Assembly (NCBI GenBank): GCA_002407865.1
Contig: DHPI01000024.1
Span: 8,562-17,402, forward strand
Reading direction: 5' to 3'
DNA from: Spirochaetia bacterium UBA5368
Lineage (GTDB): Bacteria > Spirochaetota > UBA4802 > UBA5368
Length of the DNA: 8,841 nucleotides
Shown here: in pieces, positions 1 to 8,367 of the stretch
Layout of the letters: every line of letters starts with the position of its first letter
Numbering within the stretch: position 1 is the stretch's first letter
Made by a program: the position numbers and the translations under genes
The notes under the pieces: generated by a model
Databases searched by the model: none
Told to the model about the DNA's origin: nothing
Seen by the model: only the letters and a program-made list of their open reading frames with translations

Positions 1-3000
1 AACTCGCACTCGCGCTGTGCGCCGCGATTTTTTCGGCATGCGCAACGGCGCCGAAGCAGGCGCTCGTCGACGGAAGAACGGTATACGCGCCGGTTGACAG
101 CCGCGATTTACGCACGGCGGCGGTCGTTGATGGCGTCGTTATCGACAGCGAAACGCGAAAACCGATCGGGGGCGCTATCGTTGAGATAAAGAACGCAAGC
201 CTCGGAATGGGCTACTACCGGCGCGAGACGGGCGCGAACGGAAAATTCCGCGTCGATGACTGCGTGGCGCACGTGCGCTACATCGTCGAGGTTACCGCGC
301 GGGGCTATGTGCCGTTCGTTACCGCCGGCTCGCTGGAATCGGGCGCGCTTACCATCAAGCTGCAGCGCGAGGCCGTGCTGACCGGCTCGGTCACCTCGTC
401 ATCGGGAAAAGCTATCGAAGGCGTCGAGGTGCGCCTCAACAGGAACGAGGTCTATTACGAGAGGGGGTATGGCGAAGAGCGCGTTCCAGAAAAACCGGTT
501 ATTGCACAGACCGGACCCGACGGACGCTACGCATTCAACAGGCTGCCGGAAGGCGGGTATGTCATCACCTTCCAGAAGGAGGGCTATATCGCCGAAACGG
601 CCCAGGTGAAGCACATTAAACGCGGCGAGACGTTCACTCTTCCCATGGTTCTGTTCGCGCCGGCCAGCGTCGCCGGAACGATACAGATACAGGGCATCGA
701 CGCGCCCGCCATCAATATGGATGTAACGCTGCACGGGCGGGCCACCCATTCGACATCGTCATTTCACGACGGCAGCTTCAGGATAGAGGACATTAAGCCA
801 GGCAATTACAAATTGACGCTGACGCACGAGGGATTTTACAAACTTGACACGCCGGTGCTGACCATACAAGAAGGCGAGAAGCACGAAGGGCTCGCCTTTA
901 CAGTCGCCCCGAAAAACCCGCAGGTGCAGGTTTACGCCTACCGGTACACGTTCGCCCCGGGGACGAAGGTCGAATTCAACCTGAAATCGTTCAGACTTGA
1001 AAAGGTCGGCGTAAAAATCTACCGCGTCCCCGCCGCGACGCTTTTGCAGGGAAGAAACGATCCCAACGACATCGATCCCGCCGGTGAAAAATTCAAGACC
1101 GTGCTTAGCCGCGAAGACGCGGTCAGGGAATTCGAACCGTACGAATGGCGCTACCAGAATATCGAGTTCAACGAACCGCTGCCGCCCGGCGGCTACTGTA
1201 TTGAGGTGAGCGGCGCGGGAAAAATAGTCGACCGGAAGTTCTTTACTGTAACATCCGTCGGCGTTGTCGCCAAGCGATCGCCTGAATCGGTGTTCGCGTA
1301 CGCGACAAGCCTGGTCGACAACACACCCCTGGCGGACGCGACAGTCATCGTATTCGACGATTCGCCGGTCAAAACAAAAAAGCGCCGGCAGCAGTATGAG
1401 GACAACCCCGCAGACCGCATTGAAAACCTGCCCATAAAGGTTCTCCACCGCGGCAAAACCGGCGCCGACGGCATCTACCGGCAACGCATGGCTCCGGCCG
1501 AGCGCCTTGCGGTCATGGTGCTGGGACACGACGGCAGTTACGCATTCTGCAGCACCGGTTCTCCCTCGTCGTTCAGCGGCGAAGCGACAAGGCTGTTCAT
1601 CTATACCGACAGGCCCGTCTACCGCGCGGGCGACACTGTGCACTACAAGGTAATCGGCAAAAAACGGGACACCCGCCCCACCCCGCTCGCCGAGTCGGCG
1701 CTCTTTTACGAGATACGCTGCATCGACTTCGACCGTGTCGTAAAAAGCGGATCGATGCGCCTTGACGAATGGGGCGTATCGGACGACTCAATTCGGCTGG
1801 ACGCCGGGGCAAACCTCGGCGAATACGAGATACGCGCGGGCATCGCCCCGGACAAACTGCACGACGCGGGACGCTTTTACGTGGAGCAATACCGCAAGCC
1901 GGAATTTAAAATCGACCTTACCCCCGCAAAGCCGTTTTACGCCAACGGCGATACGCTCGAATTCAAGGTCGACGCGAAATACTTCTTCGGCGCGCCGCTA
2001 AAGGGTGCGCTGGTGCGCTACCGCTTCTATGAAACGCGCCTGCGCGATACCGACACGTCGTACTGGTGGGAGGAGGATTACGGCGAACCCGGCGGCGCGT
2101 ACAACCGAATACGCCTCGAAGGCGACAAGTACCTGGATGACAGCGGCATCGCCTCGCTGAAGCTTTTCTGCGGAACCTACCCCTACGACCGCGACATCAC
2201 GCTGGAGGCCACGGTTGTCGACAGATCGAACGTCGCCATCACGTCGCGAGCATCGGTGAAGGTGGGGCGCGGCGAATACTATATCAAGATCAATCCGTCG
2301 CAGAATTTCTACGCTGACGACGACGCGAAGAAAAATATCGAGATAAAGGCTGTCGCGCATGACGGTACGCCGGTAAGCGCGCCCGTCGAGGTGCGGGTGT
2401 TCCGCTACATCTGGAAACCGTGGCAGCGCGTCTACGTGCATGACACAAAACCGGTCGCGGAGGTAAACCTGCGCACAGGGAAAAACGGCATCGCGTCGTT
2501 CGAGCTCCCGAAAAAATTCCCATCATACGGCGAGTTCGACATCGTCGCGAGCGCGAAGGACAACCGCGACAACGCCATCACGGCATCGCGCGTTATATGG
2601 ATATACGGAAGGGACGGCGGCAGGGTGGAATCACGCTTTAAAAACCTCGAACTATCCCTGAGCGAGACAAAGCTGAAATCCCCCGGAGAGGTCACCTGCC
2701 TTGTCAAGAGCAGGTTTTCCGACGCGTACGTGTGCCTCACGCTGGAGGGCCGCGACATCTACGAATCGAAGGTCGTAAAGATGGACGGCAACATCCTCCC
2801 CGTAAAATTCAACATCAAAAGCGATTACGCCCCCAACCTGTTCGTAACGGCCACCATGCAGCGCAACCGCGCGCTGTTCGCGGTATCGTCCGGCATCGGC
2901 ATCCAGGACCGCGACTCGGCGCTCGTGATTTCGATCGCGCCCGACAAGGCGCGATACATGCCCGGCGAGCGTGCGACGGTGCGCCTCAAGGCCACCGGGG

Positions 3001-5357
3001 AAAGCGGCAATCCCGTGAAGGCCGACCTGTCGCTGGGCGTGGTCGACGAGGCAATCTACCAGATACGCAGCGACCACACCCCCACGATGCGCGACTTTTT
3101 TTACGCAAAGATATCGAACTGGGTGCTGACAAACTATTCGTACCCCGTCACGGTGCTCGCCGGCGCCGCGAAGGACGGCAGGGTGAAGGTGCGCGAAAAA
3201 TTCGAGGACACGGCCTTCTGGCAGGCCGTCATCCGCACAAACGAAAACGGCGAGGCGACGGTACGCTTCAATGTGCCCGACAACCTGACGACGTGGCGGC
3301 TCACGGCGCGCGGCCACGACCGTAACGGGCGCGTCGGCGAGAAAAAAAGCGAGATGCTCGTCACGCAAAACCTCATCGCCCGCATCGGCAGGCCGCGCTT
3401 CCTCACCGGCGGCGATACCGTGGGATTCATCGGCATCGTCAACAGCAATACGCCGCTCGGCCTGCAAAGCGTCGCCACTGAAATGAAGGCCGACGGCCTC
3501 CCGCTCGCGGCGGACGAAAAAATCCCCATCAGCCTTCCGCCGTACGGTTCGGCGCGCGAGTATTATACCGTGAAGGTTCCCGAGAAAAAGGACGCGATTC
3601 AGATCTATTATGCCGCGGACGGCGGTCCCGACGCGAAAGACGCGCTCAAAATTGGCATTCCCGTAACGCCGCGCGGCGTTCCCTATGTCATGTACGGCAT
3701 AGGCGACATGGCCGGCAACCGCTCCATTACGCTGACATCGGTAAAAAACACGGCAGATTTCGAATTCAGTCCGTCGGAGCTTGTCATCACGGTCAATCCA
3801 TCGCCGATATCGCGGATGATAGCCGCCTCGAAATATCTTACCGAATACCCGTACGGCTGCATCGAGCAGACGATAAATAAATTTTTGCCGAACGTCGCGC
3901 TGAAGCGGCTTCTCCAGCAGAAGGGCGTCCCGAGCGCGCTTGCCGATGAAAAGCTCGAGGACACGATGGCCGAGGGAATCGCGCGCATTCAAAACTCGCA
4001 AAACGACGACGGAAGCTGGGGATGGTTCAGCGGCGACCGCGGCAATGAATTCATCACGGCCTATGTGCTCTTCGCGCTCGATATGGCGCGGCGCATGGGA
4101 TACCGCGTCGATATGGGCGGAGCGCGGCGCGGCGCCGATGCCGCCGGGAGAATGTTAAGGGACGACCGGTATTACGGCGGAGATGCGAAGGCCTGCCTGC
4201 TATATTCGCTATCGCTCTGGGGAACATGGAACGATACGGCGTTTATGAAACTGTGCCGCGAAAAAAACATAAACGCATACATGTGCGCGTATCTCATTCG
4301 TGCGGCGGCGAGCGCGCGCCGCAACGCGAACCTTACCATCGCGGAAAGAAACAATATCGCCGCGCAGCTTACGACACTGACCGCCGCGCTGAAATCGATG
4401 CTAAAAAAAGACGCGCGCGGCATGTACTGGGAAAGCGTCGGCTCGCAAAGCTGGGGATGGCAGGGCAACGCCACCGAGATAACGGCGCATGCGCTCTCGG
4501 CGCTGCTTGAAAGCGGCGACACATCGACCCTTCCCTCTCAGATCGTCAGCTCGCTGTCGCGGCGCGGCCGCGGCGACGCGTGGGGCTCAACAAAAGAAAC
4601 GGCAAGCGTGATGATAGCCCTCTGCAAATACCTTGAAGCCGCCGGCGGCGCGGTACGAGAAACCGGGAACATCGCCTTCAGCCTTAACGGCAACGACGTT
4701 GGCACGATAGAATTTGACGGCGGTTCGCCCGATAGCCTCATGCGCGTAATCCCGCTTGACGGCGCGCCGTCGGCGTCATCGTACGCAATCGACGCGCGCG
4801 GCACGGCGTCTCCCGACGTGAGCTTCAGCGTCACCCTTCGCGGCCATCTCTACTTCAGGGATTCGGGGTTCCTCTCGTTTATTTCATCGCAGGACCGAAG
4901 CATACAAGAGCTTGAAAACGGCGTCGCGCTGCACCGCGGATTTTCGTCCGTGCTGCGCGTGCGTGACATCAACAACAGCGAATACCTCGTGCCGCAGGCG
5001 CTGACAGACACAACGCGGCTGAAGGTAGGCGATGAAATTCTGGTGACGGTAAAGTTCAAGGCGCAGGACAACTTTCAGTATCTCGTGCTGGAGGATTATC
5101 TCCCATCGGGGTTCGAGGTAGTGCGGCAGAACGCATACGACGGCTACCAGCCGTATTCTCACATTGAGCGCCGGGACAACCGCATGGTGTACTTTTTTAC
5201 CGGCATACGAAAGGGAGAGGTATACGAGGTCGGCTACATTATGCGCGCGGAGCTCCCCGGCGAATTCATGGTAAAGCCGTCGCGCATGGAGTGCATGTAC
5301 GAGCCGTCCATCCAGGGATGGTCGAGCCCGGCGCGGTTCACCGTGCGGAAAAAATAG
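1..5357 (+). CDS. Bacterial alpha-2-macroglobulin family lipoprotein, thioester-containing (5' end cut by window)
   Basis: Predicted periplasmic protease trap: attacking proteases cut a bait region, and the activated thioester then binds them covalently. The first ATG in this frame that allows a long product is at 207, but the frame is open back to position 3. The stretch before 207 encodes a hydrophobic signal segment, a lipobox (Phe-Ser-Ala-Cys, Cys at 39-41) and the first half of a domain, so the start lies just upstream of the window. Domains by nucleotide position: three carboxypeptidase-regulatory-like beta domains (about 123-360, 378-655, 663-905); an MG2-type domain with TDRPVYRAGDTVHYK (from 1590); further MG domains (about 1899-2610); the VVDEAIYQI motif (about 3039-3065) followed by FFY and a short variable, probably bait, stretch; the A2M core with PDNLTTWRL (about 3204-3320); the thioester domain with YPYGCIEQ (Cys 3858-3860, Gln 3867-3869); helical repeats with GSWGW and SWGWQGNATE; and a C-terminal MG10-like domain (about 5020-5354). 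About 1,784 residues are visible, somewhat longer than E. coli YfhM (about 1,650). No penicillin-binding protein gene is visible beside it. The family call is firm; the protease-trap role is inferred from the family. Confidence 0.93.
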   Translation, partial: LALALCAAIFSACATAPKQALVDGRTVYAPVDSRDLRTAAVVDGVVIDSETRKPIGGAIVEIKNASLGMGYYRRETGANGKFRVDDCVAHVRYIVEVTARGYVPFVTAGSLESGALTIKLQREAVLTGSVTSSSGKAIEGVEVRLNRNEVYYERGYGEERVPEKPVIAQTGPDGRYAFNRLPEGGYVITFQKEGYIAETAQVKHIKRGETFTLPMVLFAPASVAGTIQIQGIDAPAINMDVTLHGRATHSTSSFHDGSFRIEDIKPGNYKLTLTHEGFYKLDTPVLTIQEGEKHEGLAFTVAPKNPQVQVYAYRYTFAPGTKVEFNLKSFRLEKVGVKIYRVPAATLLQGRNDPNDIDPAGEKFKTVLSREDAVREFEPYEWRYQNIEFNEPLPPGGYCIEVSGAGKIVDRKFFTVTSVGVVAKRSPESVFAYATSLVDNTPLADATVIVFDDSPVKTKKRRQQYEDNPADRIENLPIKVLHRGKTGADGIYRQRMAPAERLAVMVLGHDGSYAFCSTGSPSSFSGEATRLFIYTDRPVYRAGDTVHYKVIGKKRDTRPTPLAESALFYEIRCIDFDRVVKSGSMRLDEWGVSDDSIRLDAGANLGEYEIRAGIAPDKLHDAGRFYVEQYRKPEFKIDLTPAKPFYANGDTLEFKVDAKYFFGAPLKGALVRYRFYETRLRDTDTSYWWEEDYGEPGGAYNRIRLEGDKYLDDSGIASLKLFCGTYPYDRDITLEATVVDRSNVAITSRASVKVGRGEYYIKINPSQNFYADDDAKKNIEIKAVAHDGTPVSAPVEVRVFRYIWKPWQRVYVHDTKPVAEVNLRTGKNGIASFELPKKFPSYGEFDIVASAKDNRDNAITASRVIWIYGRDGGRVESRFKNLELSLSETKLKSPGEVTCLVKSRFSDAYVCLTLEGRDIYESKVVKMDGNILPVKFNIKSDYAPNLFVTATMQRNRALFAVSSGIGIQDRDSALVISIAPDKARYMPGERATVRLKATGESGNPVKADLSLGVVDEAIYQIRSDHTPTMRDFFYAKISNWVLTNYSYPVTVLAGAAKDGRVKVREKFEDTAFWQAVIRTNENGEATVRFNVPDNLTTWRLTARGHDRNGRVGEKKSEMLVTQNLIARIGRPRFLTGGDTVGFIGIVNSNTPLGLQSVATEMKADGLPLAADEKIPISLPPYGSAREYYTVKVPEKKDAIQIYYAADGGPDAKDALKIGIPVTPRGVPYVMYGIGDMAGNRSITLTSVKNTADFEFSPSELVITVNPSPISRMIAASKYLTEYPYGCIEQTINKFLPNVALKRLLQQKGVPSALADEKLEDTMAEGIARIQNSQNDDGSWGWFSGDRGNEFITAYVLFALDMARRMGYRVDMGGARRGADAAGRMLRDDRYYGGDAKACLLYSLSLWGTWNDTAFMKLCREKNINAYMCAYLIRAAASARRNANLTIAERNNIAAQLTTLTAALKSMLKKDARGMYWESVGSQSWGWQGNATEITAHALSALLESGDTSTLPSQIVSSLSRRGRGDAWGSTKETASVMIALCKYLEAAGGAVRETGNIAFSLNGNDVGTIEFDGGSPDSLMRVIPLDGAPSASSYAIDARGTASPDVSFSVTLRGHLYFRDSGFLSFISSQDRSIQELENGVALHRGFSSVLRVRDINNSEYLVPQALTDTTRLKVGDEILVTVKFKAQDNFQYLVLEDYLPSGFEVVRQNAYDGYQPYSHIERRDNRMVYFFTGIRKGEVYEVGYIMRAELPGEFMVKPSRMECMYEPSIQGWSSPARFTVRKK

Positions 5358-5363
5358 CGGTAC

Positions 5364-5410
5364 GGGCGGTGGCTAATCCGCCGCCCTGTGCGCAAAGCGG
5401 CGTTGCGCAC
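5364..5410. terminator. Tandem hairpins between convergent genes, possible bidirectional terminator
   Basis: Two adjacent inverted repeats fill the 52-bp gap between the convergent stop codons. The first has 9-base arms (5364-5372 and 5378-5386) around a 5-nt loop. Read as plus-strand RNA it has one U-G wobble, which becomes a C-A mismatch on the minus strand. The second has perfect 8-base arms (5388-5395 and 5403-5410) around a 7-nt loop, and its last base is the last base of the minus-strand gene's TAG. Neither has a directly adjacent T tract. On the minus strand six Ts come about 9 nt after the first hairpin's arm; on the plus strand a T5 run comes well after the second. The position favours a termination or 3'-end stabilising role, but it is not a textbook intrinsic terminator. 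Confidence 0.5.
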
Positions 5411-7569
5411 TACCACATCTTGAAGTCGGTTTTTACATCGAGCGAGGCAATCAGCTGGGAATTTTCGTACTTCTCGCGGTAGTCCCTTGAATAGAGGTAA
5501 AACCACTTGTAGCGTACCGACACGCCCAGAAACGAATTCACCGCGGCCGTCAATGCGTTTTCTATTTCGCTGCGTATGTAGCGGTCTTCCGCCTTCATGT
5601 TTTCCAGCGAGATAAACGAATCCACATTCAGCACATAGCTGAAATATCCCAGAAAGGGCACGCGCACATTGACAATCGTCTCAACGCCGTAGACGGGCAA
5701 CAACACCGGATCGCGCACCTGCTTTTCGAAACCGGCGCCGATCTTGCCTTTCAGCAGCGTTGTAATAAGGTACGCACCGACGGTTTCCCGCACCATGATG
5801 GGGCGCAGGCCGTTCGTTTCACGCAATACGGTTTCAATCTGCGATTTATGATACGGCCTGATAGCATCACCCAGGTTCAGGTTGTACAGCAATGTGCCGC
5901 GCAGCAGGTTCTGAAGATACTGTTCATCCTGTCGGACATACAGCATGTAGGGCGTAACGACAAATTGGTGCAGCCGGTTGTACAGCGTGAAATCGATTTT
6001 GTTTTCCAGTCCCCATTTGCGGTATGTTTCAGCCGGTCGTCCCGCAGGCTCTTCGATACTGCTCCCTTTTTTTACACACGAATTATCGATGAAATTCGAA
6101 AGATAAAAATCAATGGTCGCCCTGAAACGCCTGTCGATATATGAATAATCATCGCGCAACAGGGTTTTCTCTTTTGAAAAATCGGCGAGGATGACATCGG
6201 TCACGTTGGTCCATGAATTCACGAAAGGGATATCTTTTCCGAGCAATTGCTCTATTTTTTCAAAGGATGACTGCGTCGCCGCGACGCGGTAGCGTCTCGT
6301 GTTTTCAACCAGATATCCCTGCACGCGGCCGTTTTCGAAACCATTAATGAGCAGGCTCTCGTCACGCCCCGCGATGTTTTTCAGATCGGCACCTGTGAGT
6401 TTGAAGGTGAACAGGTTGTAATCCTGGTTGACCAGTCCCGTCAGGTCGGCGCGCGTCATATCGCGCGTCAGCGCCGCCGGCGCGAGCGTACCGGCGTCGA
6501 TCGCTGAAACCTCCGCGTTGAACCTGTCGCGCAGTAGAAACGTGAGCTGCATATCGCCGATAACGATATCGCGAGCGGTGCGTTTCAGGATAACGTCGCT
6601 GTTGTCATCCTGAAACTTTCTTTTCCAGAGCGCAAGCCGGTTCGCAAATTCATGATATCCCTCGCCGGGGTCGGCGGCAATCTTTCGCGCCGGCAGCCGG
6701 CGCGCGCTTTTTATTGAGGCCTCACCGTCAAGCGTCATGGTCAGCACCCAGCATGCCTGGGACTCGGGCAACATTGCGACAGTGCGCCCGTCGGCGAGGT
6801 CAATCCGCGAGGCGCGGCCGCCGTAGAGCTCGCCGGCATTGTCGCCACCGCAGATGGCGGCATCAATCCCCCTGAACTCGTCAAGCAACGCAATCGTCTC
6901 TTTCATCGAAAGCCCGGAAAGCAGCACGACATGGCGCGGCGCGCCCCCGGCGGTCAGCTGGCGCAGCGCGCGGTCGACGCACACGCGAGGGTCGTCGAGC
7001 TGTATATTATAGACATTTTTTTCCGCAATATCGAATCGTATTTTCGTCGATGACACCGCGATAAAAGCAACCGTTAACGCGCCTTTTTTCGCGACAAAAT
7101 ACGGTCTGAATGCCGGCTTTTCACCCCTCCCGATATTCGCCGAAAGCAATCGAGTCATTTTTTCCTTTTGCAGAAATTCAAGATTGTCCATGCCGATGCG
7201 AAGGTCTTTCGACGCCACGAGGACAGCATCGCATCCAAAGTAATTGAAGTAATCCATCATCACAGAGCCAAAGCTGTACTTCGAAAGCGATCCGGGGTAA
7301 AAACCGTTCCCGAGGTCGAGGTAGAGGTCGATCTTTTGTCTTTTGCGCGCGTCGATTATCGTCTGTGCAAGCAGAAGCATCGGGTCGTCGGCATTCTGGT
7401 TTTTTTCGCTGAGGGAAAAGCGTCCTTCGAGATTCGAGGTGCAGAGTATGGTGATTTCCGCATCCGCATACGCCGTTGTAAATGGAACGGCAAGCGACAC
7501 CACGCACACAAGCGCCGCATACGCCGCGGCAGCGAAAAGTCTATGCAATATGTTTCCGTGTTTCGTCAT
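5410..7569 (-). CDS. UshA/5'-nucleotidase-like protein with degenerate metal site and beta-rich C-terminus
   Basis: A 719-aa exported protein. Residues 1-37 form a Sec-type signal peptide ending near AYADA. Residues 38-290 follow the layout of the UshA-family metallophosphatase domain: ITILCTSNLEGRF at 39-51 where ITILHTNDxHGxx is expected, DLGNGFYPGS at 85-94, VASKDLRIG at 118-126 where a GNHEFDxG block is expected, SANI at 143-146, LLSGLS at 216-221 and AICGGDN at 238-244. At each block the usual Asp, His or Asn ligands are replaced (Asn46, Glu48, Asn88, Ser120-Lys121, Gly219, Asp243, Ala245), so hydrolase activity is unlikely. Residues about 324-440 resemble the 5'-nucleotidase C-terminal domain (GDMQLTFLLRD; LTRADLTGLVNQDYNLFTFKLTG) but lack the usual NGG-R motif. 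Residues about 480-719 are rich in alternating aromatic and polar strands and end in DFKMW, which resembles an outer-membrane beta barrel. The ATG at 7569 lies 6 nt after the upstream gene's stop and has no clear ribosome binding site, which suggests translational coupling. I trust the family resemblance; the function is unknown. Confidence 0.8.
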   Translation of the reverse strand: MTKHGNILHRLFAAAAYAALVCVVSLAVPFTTAYADAEITILCTSNLEGRFSLSEKNQNADDPMLLLAQTIIDARKRQKIDLYLDLGNGFYPGSLSKYSFGSVMMDYFNYFGCDAVLVASKDLRIGMDNLEFLQKEKMTRLLSANIGRGEKPAFRPYFVAKKGALTVAFIAVSSTKIRFDIAEKNVYNIQLDDPRVCVDRALRQLTAGGAPRHVVLLSGLSMKETIALLDEFRGIDAAICGGDNAGELYGGRASRIDLADGRTVAMLPESQACWVLTMTLDGEASIKSARRLPARKIAADPGEGYHEFANRLALWKRKFQDDNSDVILKRTARDIVIGDMQLTFLLRDRFNAEVSAIDAGTLAPAALTRDMTRADLTGLVNQDYNLFTFKLTGADLKNIAGRDESLLINGFENGRVQGYLVENTRRYRVAATQSSFEKIEQLLGKDIPFVNSWTNVTDVILADFSKEKTLLRDDYSYIDRRFRATIDFYLSNFIDNSCVKKGSSIEEPAGRPAETYRKWGLENKIDFTLYNRLHQFVVTPYMLYVRQDEQYLQNLLRGTLLYNLNLGDAIRPYHKSQIETVLRETNGLRPIMVRETVGAYLITTLLKGKIGAGFEKQVRDPVLLPVYGVETIVNVRVPFLGYFSYVLNVDSFISLENMKAEDRYIRSEIENALTAAVNSFLGVSVRYKWFYLYSRDYREKYENSQLIASLDVKTDFKMW

Positions 7570-7575
7570 GGACGG

Positions 7576-8367
7576 CTATTTCTGTGTCTTTTTGTGTTCA
7601 TCCGCGGCGATCGACTGGATACGGGCGTTCAACTCGTCCGTTTGTTTCTGAAGCCGCAGCACCATGCTGTTTTTCGCGTCAAGGTCTTTCATCGCGGCGT
7701 CGAGCCTGCCGCCGAGCTCATTGATTTTGTCCGCCATCGCGGCGGCGTCGGCATCACGCCGCGCCAGGGCTTTCACTGCTTCATCGAATTTCAGCACAAG
7801 CGCGCTGTTCTGCGTTTTCAGGGATGCGTTGTCCGTGTCCTTCGCTATAATTAATTTCTTCTGGTCATCGATGATCTTGCCAAGATCAAATTCTTTCCTG
7901 GCATTTTCGTTTTTCACCGCCTCGCGCTCCTGGTTGAACGCCCCCTGCTGGCGCGCCATCTCTTCGTTAAGCCGCTTGATTTCATTGCCGAGCTTAAGTT
8001 CAATATCCCTGCCGAGCTGCGTCAGTTCCTGAATTTTCTGAGAGCTTTCCTTCGCAAGAATTTCGTTCTTCTGCGTAAGGCTCTGCAGTTGCCCGTCGCG
8101 CAGGGCAATATCCTTTTTGTAGTGCTCGTTCAACGAAGCGAGATCGCCCTGCAATTTCTCTATCGATGCGCGCAACTGCTGAAGATCGCGCTTGTATTGG
8201 AGATTTTCATTCCTGTACACGGAGTTTTCACGCTCGAGCATCGCGAGTCTGTTTTTCATAAGTCTGTTCTCTGCGTTTAAACGCTCGTTGAGACGCGCGT
8301 AATCCTTACCCTCCACGGTCGCACACGCCGTAAGCCCGCAAATGATAAAAAGAAATATCTTTTTCAT
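7576..8367 (-). CDS. Coiled-coil lipoprotein of unknown function
   Basis: A 263-aa protein. MKKIFLFIICGLTAC is a compact lipoprotein signal peptide with a good lipobox (Leu12-Thr-Ala-Cys15), so the mature protein should be lipid-anchored at Cys15. Almost everything from about residue 22 to 258 is charged and helical with heptad-like Leu spacing and very few prolines or aromatics (for example LNERLNAENRLMKNRLAML at 26-44), which predicts a long, probably oligomeric, coiled-coil rod. It has no recognisable enzymatic motif. The ATG at 8367 is chosen because it gives a complete signal peptide and has a purine-rich ribosome binding site 9 nt upstream. It is the first gene of an apparent two-gene operon, with the nucleotidase-like gene starting 6 nt after its stop. 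A spacer, tether or scaffold for that partner is an inference. Coiled-coil composition gives chance matches to many proteins, so no family is named. Confidence 0.85.
   Translation of the reverse strand: MKKIFLFIICGLTACATVEGKDYARLNERLNAENRLMKNRLAMLERENSVYRNENLQYKRDLQQLRASIEKLQGDLASLNEHYKKDIALRDGQLQSLTQKNEILAKESSQKIQELTQLGRDIELKLGNEIKRLNEEMARQQGAFNQEREAVKNENARKEFDLGKIIDDQKKLIIAKDTDNASLKTQNSALVLKFDEAVKALARRDADAAAMADKINELGGRLDAAMKDLDAKNSMVLRLQKQTDELNARIQSIAADEHKKTQK

Noticed and set aside
759..1643. A 294-codon open frame on the minus strand near the start of the A2M gene.
   Set aside because: Its product has a low-complexity composition typical of a shadow frame, with no signal peptide or motif, and the plus-strand frame across it encodes clear beta domains and the MG2 motif.
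2652..4001. A 449-codon open frame on the minus strand inside the A2M gene.
   Set aside because: It lies wholly opposite well-conserved A2M domains, its translation is Arg/His/Val-rich without motifs, and long antisense frames are common in GC-rich coding DNA.
7168..7854. A 228-codon plus-strand frame crossing the junction of the two minus-strand genes.
   Set aside because: It is antisense to the signal peptide and metallophosphatase-like part of one gene and the coiled coil of the other, and its product is Arg/Val/His-rich with no recognisable features.
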